A DNA stretch of 64,000 nucleotides from Ampelocalamus luodianensis. Its lineage: Eukaryota > Streptophyta > Magnoliopsida > Poales > Poaceae. The position numbers and the translations under genes are program-made. Of the stretch, positions 12,136 through 22,765 are shown in pieces (within the stretch, counting starts at the first letter, position 1; every line of letters starts with the position of its first letter). The stretch lies in NCBI GenBank assembly GCA_036346255.1, contig CM070622.1, positions 26,376,751 to 26,440,750 on the forward strand, written 5' to 3'. Under the pieces are notes generated by a model, which worked only from the letters and a program-made list of their open reading frames with translations, was not told the origin of the DNA and did no database searches.

Positions 12136-12475
12136 GGTGAAGTAGTTTATGAAGCTTATAGAGATATGATTGAAGGGGTTGAGAACGCTCGTTGTGATTA
12201 TGAAGATACCCTAAAACATGGGGGATTTGATGTCGGTGCGAATGGTTCTTTCTGGGATTCCATTAGAAGAGGCATACTTGCAATATAGGCTTGCTTTGAT
12301 GGCTTAGCGGAGACACAGAACCAGAACTACATTAGAGTCCACGGACAGAAGCATGTTACACGTAGTGACATGGCATGATGGTTCGGCTAATTGCTTTAGT
12401 CATCCTCGCTACTACTATGGTACATTGCGACATAAGCATCCAGACCATATAACTATACATGTCTTTAAGGGATAG
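12136..12475 (+). pseudogene. Unknown ORF conserved between MULE A and MULE B (left module)
   Basis: Two reading segments are shared with MULE B. The first includes EGVENARCDYED. The second, in another frame, includes LHVVTWHDGSANCFSHP and ends HVFKG followed by a TAG near 12475. In MULE B the same words (GAENARCDYED; LHVVTWHASLANCLSHP; AFRG stop) recur at 54400 and 55810. Most differences keep the amino-acid pattern, which argues for a former coding sequence. The two segments are out of frame here, so it is broken or spliced. No domain is recognised. It converges tail-to-tail with the GRF gene on the other strand. Confidence 0.45.
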
Positions 12476-12519
12476 TAAAAAACATGCAGGGTAGGACGGG
12501 GGACTACTACGTAATGACC

Positions 12520-13564
12520 TGACCTACTGCGTGGACCGGGGCCATTTTCCCTTCCTTGCTAGCACGACGTTGAAATCCTTGCCGGCCTTCCCCTTCCCCT
12601 TGTCGCGGGACTGTCCACGTCGGGCTGGTATGTCAAAGTCGTCCATGTCCTGCGATTCCATGATGTAAGTGCACTGTATAGTAAAAATACGGATTAGGCC
12701 AAAGCGACCGGAGATGCTGTGGTGGTCGGGCTCAACCGGACGAGCCTTTCCCTTGCCCTTGTCGCGGGACTGCCCACCTCGGGCTGGTATGTCGAAGTCG
12801 TCCATGTCCTGCGATTCCATGATATAAGTGCACTGTATAGTGAAAAACGTAAGAAGGATGTAAATTCTTCATAGCTCACGTCATGGATACGGATTACGCC
12901 CGGGAGACCGTATAAGCCGTGGCGGTCGGGCTCAGCCTCATGAGCCTTTCCCTTGCCCTTGTCACGGGACTGTCCACCTCGGGCTGGTATACCGAAGTCG
13001 TCCATGTCCTGCGATTATATGATGTAAGTACACCGTACAGTGAAAACGTAATAAAGATGTAAATTCTTCATAACTCACGTCATCGATATGGATTACGCGG
13101 GCGATCTTGGGCTCCTTTGAACCTCCTCAGCGAGTGCGTGCGTAAGGTTCCGCCGCGAAGTTCTCGGCCCGCACGACTAGTTCGGCATGTACCTGGCGGA
13201 TGAATGCCCTGTCGTACATCTCCGGGCCGTCGATCCACTGGAAGAAGTGGCAGCGCATCTCGGGCTGCCATTACGTGGGGATAATGTTAAAAATTTAAGG
13301 AATTCAACGTTGAGGAAAATCGATGTGCGCGAAAGAAATGCTTACGAGTGGTGCCTTGCGTGTAAATGCCCGGACGGCGGTGTATGGGTGTGTGGACTGA
13401 ATGATCTCTGCCTGTTCGCCACACACACACTGCGGGATTAGAAAACGTGGTGGTACTTGAACATCTTTCATTGTTCGATTTGGGTATTGTAGATGTTTCC
13501 TCTTCTGCGCAAGCCACTGGTGCTTCTGCAACATCTTCACGTAGAAGTTTGCTGAAGAGTCCAT
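12520..13564 (-). pseudogene. GRF-type zinc-finger protein gene, MULE A (broken)
   Basis: Reading leftward from the ATG at 13564, exon 1 encodes KMLQKHQWLAQKRKHLQYP, then CVCGEQAEIIQSTHP and RAFTRKAPL. A GTAAGC donor and GGCAG acceptor bracket a short intron (about 13350-13270). Exon 2 gives CHFFQWIDGPEMYD. The pattern CxCG, aromatic block, then CxFFxW is that of GRF zinc fingers, which bind nucleic acid. The cysteine expected after RAF is missing, so one metal ligand is lost or misread. A TGA follows in exon 2. Downstream come three tandem copies of an exon-plus-intron unit, each encoding MDDFxIPARxGQSRDKGKGK. The last exon ends KGKWPRSTQ and a stop, the same ending as one frame of the MULE B gene. 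A nuclear accessory role is inference. Confidence 0.6.
12585..13080 (-). repeat. Three tandem copies of an exon+intron unit inside the GRF gene
   Basis: The block carrying GTCGTCCATGTCCTGCGAT recurs near 12640, 12800 and 13000, each with the same flanking proline/lysine-rich coding stretch and the same intron-like sequence (donor GTGAGTTATG, acceptor near ATCGCAG on the minus strand). Spacing is about 160 to 200 bases. Copies are close enough to suggest fairly recent duplication. Confidence 0.7.
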
Positions 13565-13607
13565 AGCTGGGTATCTGTTGTGTAGTGTTGGGTTTGGTTC
13601 AACCCCG

Positions 13608-13615
13608 TTTTATAA
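13608..13615 (-). promoter_or_regulatory. TATA box of the MULE A GRF gene
   Basis: CTTATAAA on the minus strand lies about 45 bases before the ATG at 13564. The MULE B gene has the same GGGGCTTATAAAA context at 56833-56840, and both leaders share AACCAAACCCAACACTACAC. Confidence 0.6.
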
Positions 13616-13743
13616 GCCCCATGGTTGGCATGGTGTGGTTAATTTCATGCAGAGTTCTATCTTTTAGTTCTGAAAAGATGAAGAGGCGGTCAGTGTTGTC
13701 AAGTCGATCTTAAAAGCATAACCCTGAACCTAAACCCTAAACC

Positions 13744-14070
13744 GTGCAAAGCTGTCTCCTTTGGTCTTGTCATTGCGTAAGGCTGTCTCCTTTGGTCTTA
13801 TCATTGCGCAAAGCTGCTCCATGTGGTCTTGTCACTGCGCAAAGCTATCTCTTTTGGTCTTATCACTACACAAAGCTGCCCGTTTGGTCTTATCACTGCG
13901 CAAAACTGCCCCATGTGGTCTTGTCACTGCGCAAAACTGCCCCGTGTGGTCATGTCACTGTGCAAGGCTATCTCCTTTGGTCTTGTCACTGCGCAAAGCT
14001 GTCCCGTTTGGTCTTATCTCTGCGCAAAGCAGGCAACCCCGTCTGGTCTTGTCATCTGCAAGCTATAAAA
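13744..14070 (+). repeat. 31-bp tandem repeat array upstream of the MULE A transposase (about 10 units)
   Basis: The unit is of the form CTGCGCAAAGCTGTCCCxTTTGGTCTTGTCA, period 31. The GGTCTTRTC word occurs about ten times. Because the unit has few stops and 31 is not a multiple of three, it creates long but meaningless ORFs in several frames. MULE B has the same array, with about 15 units, at the same place. It lies about 200 bp before the TATA box, where a promoter or transposase-binding array would be. Confidence 0.85.
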
Positions 14071-14266
14071 TACATCCTCCATACTAACCGTCCCTTGCAG
14101 CAGATGACCTGCACCCTCTGGTCACGTCGTTTCCACATAAAGCTGCTTCGTTCGTTCACGTCGCGCACAGAGCTGCCCTCAGTGTGGGGCGCGGTAGGGA
14201 CCTGCCCCTCTCCGCTGCTGCGGAAGGGACCTGCCCCTCTGTCACATTGCGTCTCCCGTGCTCGGC

Positions 14267-14274
14267 TATTTAAA
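14267..14274 (+). promoter_or_regulatory. TATA box of the MULE A transposase
   Basis: TATTTAAA in the context CTCGGCTATTTAAACACGCGG aligns with CTCGGCTATATAAACGCATGG in MULE B. It lies about 210 bases before the ATG, with a short leader intron at 14404-14477 between them. Confidence 0.65.
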
Positions 14275-14479
14275 CACGCGGTCACACACTATGTCGATCA
14301 TTCCTCTCAGGAATCTCTCCCTCTTTCTGAGGTGCCTCCCTATCCTGTACTTAGCATTTTTGTTTGTCCCTTGTTGGCACCATTTGTCAAAGTCGTCGTA
14401 ACGGTAAGTTCATTTCAGCAACATACATATGGTTTTTATGTTGTGTTTTTGTTGAAATATTGTCTTATTTTCATCAGAA

Positions 14480-17166
14480 ATGGAGACACTGTACGTGTTC
14501 CACGGTAACATGCGTGCCGGTCCAGACAGAGTTGATTTGTCTAGCTGCCAGTGCGCCTTGCTAAACGTTCCCAACCTGGCACACGTCTATTTGCTCGAGC
14601 TACGACGGTGCATTCGGCAGTTGTTCGATAAACACGTCGCTAGGAACAAGATAGTGATAGAGGCGGTCACCACCACCACGGTCCTGCCAGACGGGTAGAT
14701 GTTGTGGGGCTTGGCAAAGGTGACCAATAGTGCCATGTGGGCATAGTACATGGAGATCGTTAGCAATCCTCACGCTCTGATCTATTGACGACCCATGGTG
14801 TATGTCCGTTTTGTTTATCCTGCTCAATCCTCTGGGGGTGCCGTTGAAGGAGCCAGCGACGCTCTTGTCCCCCTCTTCGGTTTGTTGACGACGGGAGAGG
14901 TTTGAGGCGCCCGACGTCGTTAGGCGGGATGCTCGATTGATGGAGATTACGGTAGTTTCAAGCGAATGCGGTGTGGATAAATGGCGAGTGCTCATGTTGA
15001 TTGTCACGAGATTATCGATGGCATGTCGAGAACGCGCCACGAAAATGAGGCCAACTTTGACTTCGCAATCCAGCGAGGAAGCGACGATGCGGGTGGGATC
15101 GTCGGTGGCATTGTTTTGGCCACGGACTATGTTCCAAGTCGGTTGGATTGCCAAGCGGCCTCTTCCCTTGTTTTGGCCCAAAGCACGAGTTTCGTGGGCC
15201 TTCGATCTGAAATACCACGCTTGTGGGGCAACATTTCCCGCACAAAGTTGCGCGAGCAAGCTATCGTGAGTTTCTGCGGTGAAGACCGGTCGGACTTACG
15301 AGTTTACGGTGAGTTTGAGCGTTGTTTGTTGTATCTTGAACTATCTCTGATGAAGTCGCACTAACTATTATATGGCTTCCATTATCTGTAGGTCTAATCC
15401 TGACATGTACATAGTTAAGTGCGTGCTTAGCTCTTGCCCTGGCAAAGTCCGTGCGTAGAGATTACCTGGGGCGGGAACGGCCTCCCGCATCACAGTCATG
15501 ACAGATCACACATGTGAGCTTCAAGAGCCATTGCAAATACATGAGAATGTAACCTCGGCCTACATCGCGAGCATCATAAGCCACGTAGTTGTCGCCGATT
15601 TGACCGTTTCGCCGAAGGTCCTGATGGCTAACGTAGCGAATACAGTAGGGTATGCCATTAGCTACAGTAAGGTATGGCGGGCGAAGCGGAAGGTCCTCGA
15701 AGGGTTGTAAGGTACCTACAAGGAGGCGTACGACCTAGTCTCTAGAATGCTAAAGCAAATTGCGGATGCTAATTCGGGGACATGCATCAACAGGATGGAT
15801 CAGGCCCGACTGGTCGAACATCCCACATTCCCTAATCCTTGATCGAGTCTTTTGGGCATTTGACCTGGTAGTCCAGGACTTCTCCCACTGCCGTCCTGTC
15901 CTGACTATGGACGATACTTTCCTTTGTGGGAAGTACAAGGGAACCATTCTCACAGCTATTTCCGTTGATGGCAACGACCAGTTGCTCCCAGTTGCCTTTG
16001 CAATTGTGGAGAATGAGAACACTAACAGTTGGTTGTGGTTCCTAGTCAACATAAAGCAACATGTTGTAAGGGACCGACCGAATGTGTTCCTCATAACCGA
16101 CCGTCATGCCGGGTTGTTGTCCGCGCTACTCTCCATGCAGCATGGTACAAGCCCGCCGTACCAATGGAATGACTTGCGCACACGTTGGTGCATGCGGCAT
16201 CTAGTCGCCAACTTCCACACGTGCTTCCGGAGCAAAGACCTCATAAAGAAGTTCAAGAAGCTCTGCCTACAGAACCAGGAGCGCAAGTTCGATGCCGTGT
16301 GGCGGGAGCTTAAGGTTGAAACCGAGCGTGCAAGTGGAAGTTCTGGCCCAGGCGCACCGCAAAGCGAGTTCGCTGAGTGGATACGCGTGCATGCCCGTGA
16401 CTATGAGAAATAGTTACTTCTTCACGACACCTATGGTGCTCGGTACGGTATCATGATAACCAATATGTCCGAGGTCTACAACGGTGTGTTGAAAGGGGTT
16501 CGTGCCCTGCCCATCACCGCTGTTGTCGAGGAGATATGGAACCTTGCGATCGGTTAACCGTCAATCGGGCAATGATGGCCAAGCGACATTTGGGCGAAGG
16601 AAGCGATGTCGGAGGTTACCCTTGCCTACATGGACAAGAAGATTACCAATGCCCGATCCCATGTAGCTATCACAATGGATGGCGTGAGGAGGAAGTTCGA
16701 GATCCACCTGCGGGACAAGTACGTTCGTGGCCACATGAGAGGTGACCGGAAGCATGTTTGCACCACAGGCGATGTGGCAGTTTGCACCTGCAACAAGCCT
16801 CAACTCCTGCACAAGCCTTGCTCCCACGTATATGCTGCATGTGTTGTATTTCACCAATCTTGTAGCATGTATATGTGAGAGTACTATGACATATGACACC
16901 TGTATGATACTTGAAACGGGGAGTTCAACTCCTACGGCGTGGAAGGCCACTACAGGGACATATGGCGGGGAGCAGTGAAGTGGTCACCGAATGAAGCACT
17001 ACGACATCCAGGCTGTGGGAGGCTTCAGTCAAGGCGCATCCGCAAGGACATGGACGCGAGCCAACGTGGAGATCGGCCAAGAGCAATAAGGTGTAGGCTA
17101 TGCAAGACTCATGGGCACTCATTCGGGAACTGCCCGAATAGACATTCTTCCTCCGGCGCCACTTAG
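14480..17166 (+). pseudogene. MuDR-type (mudrA-like) transposase, MULE A (broken)
   Basis: The ATG at 14480 follows a leader intron (GT at 14404, AG at 14477) and starts METLYVFHGN. An acidic region and the MuDR N-terminal DNA-binding region follow. A second intron (15309-15391) interrupts it. The catalytic core has its first Asp in TMDDTFLCGKYKGT (15910) and the second in ITDRHAGL (16099). C-terminal to this are a SWIM zinc finger with CTC then CSH (about 16785-16835) and a CCHC knuckle CRLCKTHGHSFGNC (about 17094-17140). Breaks include a stop at 14696, frame changes in the N-terminal half, a TAG where MULE B has TGG (16411) and an indel near 16550. It would cut and join the element ends. 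As read it is inactive. Confidence 0.85.
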
Positions 17167-17319
17167 TATGTGTAAGCTATCTGGTGTATTGAGTCATGTT
17201 GGTCATAGCGATGTGAGTGTTGTAGTGATTTGCGTTGTAACCTGCACTGCTTTCTACGCTATAACAAGTTGTCATTACCGCTTATAAGTACGGATATCTG
17301 CCTCGTTTCGGTCACATCC

Positions 17320-17465
17320 TGCTTTTCAGAAAGTTGTCAAGTTCTGCTTTCCAGAGAGTGGTCACGTCCTGCTTTCCAGAGAACTGTCACGTCCTACTTT
17401 CCATAGAGTTGTCACGCCCTGCTTTCCACACTGTGTGGTCATGTCCTCCTTTCCACACAGTGGCC
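17320..17465 (+). repeat. ~26-bp tandem repeat upstream of the small GRF gene, MULE A
   Basis: GTCACGTCCTGCTTTCCAGA and close variants recur five to six times. The sequence differs from the 31-bp array but also contains GTCACGTC, and it sits in the matching place directly before a TATA box. Confidence 0.75.
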
Positions 17466-17483
17466 CCTTCATGCTCCCAACGC

Positions 17484-17491
17484 TATATATG
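17484..17491 (+). promoter_or_regulatory. TATA box of the small GRF gene, MULE A
   Basis: TATATATG in CGCTATATATGGA is repeated in MULE B (60818-60826) at the same distance, about 70 bases, from the start codon. Confidence 0.65.
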
Positions 17492-17557
17492 GATGCTTTT
17501 GCTGCGATTCACCTCACTCTTCTCTTCCTCTTCTCATTTCTTCCAGTGTAAAACAAG

Positions 17558-18064
17558 ATGTCTTCGGCCTCATCTAACCAGGTGTGAGCAGAGAATTACA
17601 ATCACTAAGCACCTGGTTTGCCCTCGTTGCAGGGATCCGGCGAATGTGTTTACCTCTCATACACCAACCAATCTGTCCTGAGTGTTCATGAAGTGTTCAA
17701 ATCTTACGGTAAGTTGGGCAAAATCAGCACAAATGAATTGCATTGTACATACCAGGTTTTCTTACTTTTATTTCAAGCTGCAATTTTTTTGTAGAACACA
17801 ACATGTCGGTTTTAGCGATGGGTGATGAAGGTCATGATGGTTCGAGATATTGCAATGCAAATTGTTGCCTTACAAGTAGACTCCCGTGGTGTTGCTACAA
17901 TTCGTGCAGTGCCTCGAGCGTCCGATCAACCAACGCAAAATGAAGAAAACAGACTTAAAATATTGGATGAGAGGATGGAAAGAGTTGAAAAGATGCTTCA
18001 CAAATTAGTAAACATAGTTAGTTTTGCGGTCTTTCTTCTATTATATGTTGTTCTTACCAAGTAG
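17558..18064 (+). pseudogene. Small GRF zinc-finger protein with C-terminal membrane segment, MULE A (frameshift)
   Basis: Exon 1 begins MSSASSN at 17558, then shifts frame at AACCAGGTGTGAG, where MULE B reads AACTTTCGAGTGAG. It continues LVCPRCRDPANVFTSHTPTN with a later FMKC, the Cys pattern of a GRF zinc finger. An intron runs 17709-17794. Exon 2 encodes a conserved block (IAMQIVALQVDSRG), a short coiled coil (LDERMERVEKMLHKL) and a hydrophobic tail (VSFAVFLLLYVVL) ending at 18064. The layout suggests a tail-anchored protein of about 150 residues with the zinc finger facing the cytosol or nucleoplasm. It is convergent with the PMD gene. The function is unknown. Confidence 0.65.
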
Positions 18065-18239
18065 AACTTCAGTTGTAATGAGATTGTACTGTCCACTCTT
18101 TATCTATGCATCGCGGTCCTTGATGAATGAGAAAAAAAATTGTTCTACTTAGATAGATAACGAAGTACAAGTGTCCAATTACATTCCAATTACCACACTC
18201 TGCTTGGATTACAAATCAGTAACTGAAGTACAAGTTACA
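18065..18239. other. Short spacer between the convergent GRF and PMD genes, MULE A
   Basis: It holds the likely 3' ends of both genes. TTGTAATGAGATTGTA near 18072 resembles a plant polyadenylation region. No other feature is seen. Confidence 0.4.
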
Positions 18240-18453
18240 ACATATAATAGACTTGTAATGTTACTACTGCTCACGATGCTGCTCACTGCTGTCGGGCATA
18301 GGACCCTGTACTGACCTTCCGTGTCATGTTCCTGCCATAGGTCTTTGACGAATCTGCCCCTGTGGGAATGTCAGCCTATCATGTGACCGTGGGTTACGCC
18401 CACGAGTCATAGCGGGGAACTCCTCAGCGGTAGTGTCGTGTCGTACATAGAGG
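18240..18453 (-). pseudogene. C-terminal end of the MULE A PMD gene, cut off by the nested retrotransposon
   Basis: This piece aligns with MULE B 61565-61740 (shared words include GTCAGCCTATCA, GTGACCGTGGGTTA and CATAGCGGGG). It stops exactly at the TG of the nested element, and the rest of the gene resumes at 42253. It encodes the variable, arginine-rich tail of the PMD protein. Confidence 0.75.
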
Positions 18454-21400
18454 TGTAACAACCCCAGAGTTTATAAGCGATCTTGAAATGCTTTATGAGC
18501 GATAATGAGTCTTTATTCATAGCATTCTTGTTTATTTTTCACGATTTAGGCGATTATGTTACAAATTAAAAACCTTCATTTTTAGCCAAAATCCAAAAGA
18601 ACCATTTAAAGTCTTAAGGAAATACAAGATAAAACTTGTATTATGAGTAGAAATGTCTTTATTAAAGCCTAGATAAATTATCTTGGCTAAACATCATTTT
18701 GTTGAAATTTTAGAAATTATTTTGGCTTAAGAAAAATAATTGTCTTTAAATAAACATTTTGAGGTTAGGACAATTATTTATGTAATTTACAAAGTGATAA
18801 TGTGGTTTATAAAATTTATCTGGAAATATATCATCCCAGTAGCCTCGATAAAAATTTCATGATTTTACAAATTTATTTGCTATTTTTAAACTGATCAAAC
18901 CCTTGAGCAATTGAATAGGTTCGGTCAATTAATGGTCTAAACGACCTTGACCTTTATGGCGACTCGAGCCATGTGTGCGGGTCTAACCAATCAACTTTGG
19001 TCGGCTACATCACGCTCGGGCGCGGCTCAAACCCCTCGCGCGCGTGAGCGTCGATCTTCAATCGAGCGGGCGAGTGCATAACGTCCGCGTTTGTCCACGT
19101 GTGCGCCACGATCTCGCCATTGGATCTGATCTAACGATCGAGATCGGTGTATGCAATCGGACAACTCGGATCCCTTTTCCATCTCCACCGTCCATTCCGA
19201 TCCAACAGCGCCTCCTTTTCGTTTTAAACATAAAGGCGCGTTTTATTTGGTGTCATATTCAAATCCTCGGCGTCCTTTTTGCGCGTGCTATTAAGGCTGC
19301 GCTTCTGCGGGCGTTAGATTTTCATCGTATGGTCGAGGCGATGCATGCGACCGGACGACTCGAGTCCCTCGATCTCGTCCGTCCATTCTTGATCTAACGC
19401 GTCGCTCGTTTCATTTTGAAATAAAGCGCGCGACTATCTGAGCCTTTGGATTTAAATCCCGCGCTCCTTTTGCGCGGCGCAATTAAGGCCCAAATTTAGT
19501 GGGCGTTGGATTTTGTCGTGGGGTCGGTTTGTGTATGCAATCGGACCATCGGTTCATTTTCCCATCTTGACCGTAGAAATCTAATCTAAGCGTGCGCGTC
19601 ATCTCATCTAATTGAGTGGCGTGTATTCCTATTTAGTGGTTGGATTCCAATCCAGCGTCAGTTAATGAGACCCGCATTTCCTTTGAGCTCTGTTTAAATC
19701 TCAATCGACCGATCTAGATCGCACGGCCCATATTAAAGATGCCGATTAAAACCTTTTACCTCTCTATTTATCACAGCCCATTTCTAATCGGACGGTGATG
19801 TTCTTTGAGCTTTAGGAGCGCGGCCAGAGGATGACAAAGGGACCCACATGTCATATGTTGCCTCCCTTCTTCCTTATCTCTGCTCGCACCATCTCTGTAA
19901 ACCCGGGAGAGGATTTATCCCAAAGTTTATGCAACTAATTTTGGGATATTTAGCCTAAATGGACACCTCATCAACTCTAGACCTTTCCACTCTTCCTGTA
20001 GCTCAACTCCTATATATAACCCTAACTTTTGAGTGCTGCATGCCATTGTTGACCACTAGAGCTTTTCATCGCCATTTCGAGTCGGTGGAGTTTCTTGTTT
20101 CTCGACTTGTTTATCCATCTCAGCGCTAGTTACACCTTGTAATGAAGATTTTATATCTTTTGTAGAGTTAAAACCGAGTTTATTTCTCTGTCAATCCACT
20201 TCGGTTTTGAGTCTTTGGTGTCTTTCCTATTACAGTAGCTAAACCTTTAGTTATTGTCATCCACGAGCACCTTAAGGACCTTAGAAACTCATATGGATCA
20301 TTCACTCGTACATGATAGCTTCAACCTTCTTTAAAGCGAAAGTTGTTAATATAACTTTTAGTCTTTCATATCATTTTCAAGAACTAGGGTTTCTCTGTCA
20401 AGATATCATCCTACATAGGTCTAAACTAAACCTAGTAGCATAATAAGTTAGTCTCTTGATCTTTATTATTATCTACTTAACCTTGTGAGAGAATCATCTA
20501 CTGTTCTTTGTTGTCAGTTTAGCAAACAACTTTTGAGAATTTTAGTAGTTTACATGTCGGCCAACTAGGGTTAAACTAGGGTTTGCCTAGGATATTATCC
20601 ACTCTAAACATTAGACTAAGTTTCGATTTAACATATTTTACTTAGTCTATTCTTGACTAACAGCGCCTCTGCCATGCTTTTGATTCTTTTCAAAATCTAA
20701 AGCGCAACTATGGTTTAAACACTAGTTTACATTATTTAAAAGTTGCGTATTATAATATGGGTTATTATCACCATTAGGGTAGTTGTGACTTAAGCATGCT
20801 TTATTAATCATGTATTTCTTTATTGATCATGCATATTTATTTCATTTTGTACTTATTATCGATTTTGACATTTATTGGACTTTATTGCTTCTTATAGAAT
20901 CTGGTCATGAGGCTTTTGAATCTTTCTCTGAGACAACTTTGAACACACAGCGAAGTTTATTACTATCAAGGCAAGCATCCTCTTTGCACCATGTTGATCC
21001 CAAGTTTTATACCATAGATTTTCTAAATCCGGTGACATCATGCATGCTATTTTTTTAAAATACAAATTTTGATCATTAGTAGTTAGTTATGACCTAACAT
21101 GATGGATTACCTCAATTGTCATCATACACTCAACCTTAGCATAAATCTTGTATACTATAATATATTTTCAAATTTGGCTTAGACATGCGATCTAGAAACT
21201 TTAGAGTTTGACAAGAATATCTTGTCAAACATAGGGAATCTAAATGGCTTTCTGACACTTTAAACTCTTTGTCAGTTTACTTATGTCGAAATGAATTTTA
21301 TATTTAAATTGATCGGACAAGAGGAAGTTAGTGATGGTGCTTTTGTGCACGAGATTAGGAATTGTGGTGGACTTGTCAGGGTTAATTAAGGACCGAACTC

Positions 21401-22750
21401 GACTATTCAATTCAAGTCCCCACGTACTTCACATGCGTGTATGGTATTTGTTTGGTTAAGTATGATGTTAAGACTATTGGGTTGGAAGCAGGAAAGTAAG
21501 AATATGTGTATTGACCTTGTATGGCATAAATGCTTAGGTCTTATACATGTGTTGTATGCCATGTGAGCTTGTATGTCGATGTCGGATGTTCTTAGAAGGG
21601 TGAGGCGTATATGTGCTCGTAGCATATCGTACCTTAAAGATGCCGATTGCATCCTAATATGGGTAGTGAGCCCAGTTCGTATTAAATTGTTTGGATCGGC
21701 ATTCGGCGCAACATGTGTGCCGGTTAAGCAGATGCTATCGATCGTTGTTTAAGCGAATCGAGTTCACACATGGGGTTCCAACTCAATAGTGTTAGCTTGT
21801 TGAAAAATACAAATCTTAGTTTCCCGGTCGGCATACCAAAGGAAGTATGTCATCATTGGAGGCATCAAAGGCAACGGTGACTAAGTCATGTGGGTAAGAT
21901 GTACACCTGCGGGTATAAAGCATTCGAATAAGCGTGTCCACGGTCATGGAATGATAACTTGAATTGATGTCACTGTATAGAAGTTTTGATTTACAAATGT
22001 GGTTTCGGTTTGGCTTTGCATGAGGATTCACGCCTTTCTTTGTTTACATTATGTCATTTACTGCTTTCTAATCAACCTTGATTTATTAAACGCTTTATCA
22101 AAATTTAGTCTTTGTAGGTTAAGATGTCACCTTTATGCAAAACTTAACCATTTACCTTCCTATTGTAGCCTTATGCATGTATAAATTCTACTCCTTTGAA
22201 TAGGTTCTAATAAACACTTTCTTTTATTAGTTTGTGTAAGACTTCTTTGAGTACCTTCCAGTACTCAAGGTGCTATCACCTATTGTTGCGGTGAGGATTG
22301 TTACTTTTATGAAGTACCCGTTAGCGCCGATCAGGGTGACGCTAACGAGTAAAGCTACTTCTTTCCTCCACGCAATCACCTGCGGGTGGATGGGGCCATT
22401 GGTGGATGTTGCCATTTTGTTTTGCTTCATTTGTTGAACTTGTTGTAGTGACCAAGTCACTCCATAATGTAGTATTAAAACCGCAAGTTGTAAACTTATG
22501 TTTAATTATGTCAATGTATGACTTGTATGTATTTGATGCCATGTTGTTGAAGGATATATATGCAATGATGGGTGATCACGGGAACCATTGTGAAATATAT
22601 ATATCAGGGATCTGTTTATTGGATTTGTCACTTGTTAAATTTATACCTTTAGCATGATCTTTAATAAAGAGGCAGCATTTGTTCCTTAATTAAGAGTTGT
22701 GCTCTGATATAATTTTAATTAAGTACATTTCCAATATCTGAGGCGCCACA
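18454..22750 (+). repeat. 5' LTR of Ty3 element 2
   Basis: It aligns along its whole length with 28691-28820 plus 37978-42252. It begins TGTAAC and ends GGCGCCACA. Differences are concentrated at CAG/CTG, where this copy often reads CG. Confidence 0.9.
20011..20020 (+). promoter_or_regulatory. TATA box in the LTR of element 2
   Basis: TATATATAAC followed by CCTAACTTT is the strongest TATA motif in the LTR and is kept in the other LTR at 39471-39480. Transcription would start about 30 bases downstream, making an R region near 20045. Confidence 0.55.
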
Positions 22751-22753
22751 GCG

Positions 22754-22765
22754 TTGGTATCGAGC
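22754..22765 (+). other. Primer-binding site of element 2 (one base short)
   Basis: TTGGTATCGAGC lies three bases after the LTR. Against the usual TTGGTATCAGAGC it lacks the A of CAG, the same type of change seen between the LTRs. Confidence 0.7.

Noticed and set aside
13744..14508. 254-codon ORF through the 31-bp array of MULE A (and similar ORFs at 56939-57559 and 57157-57924)
   Set aside because: The repeat unit has few stops and a length not divisible by three, so all frames stay open. The translation is just the repeat read in rotating frames.
22741..22765. A different LTR end for element 2 based on the odd primer site
   Set aside because: The site matches the usual tRNA-Met site with one base missing, and the right LTR ends at the same sequence.
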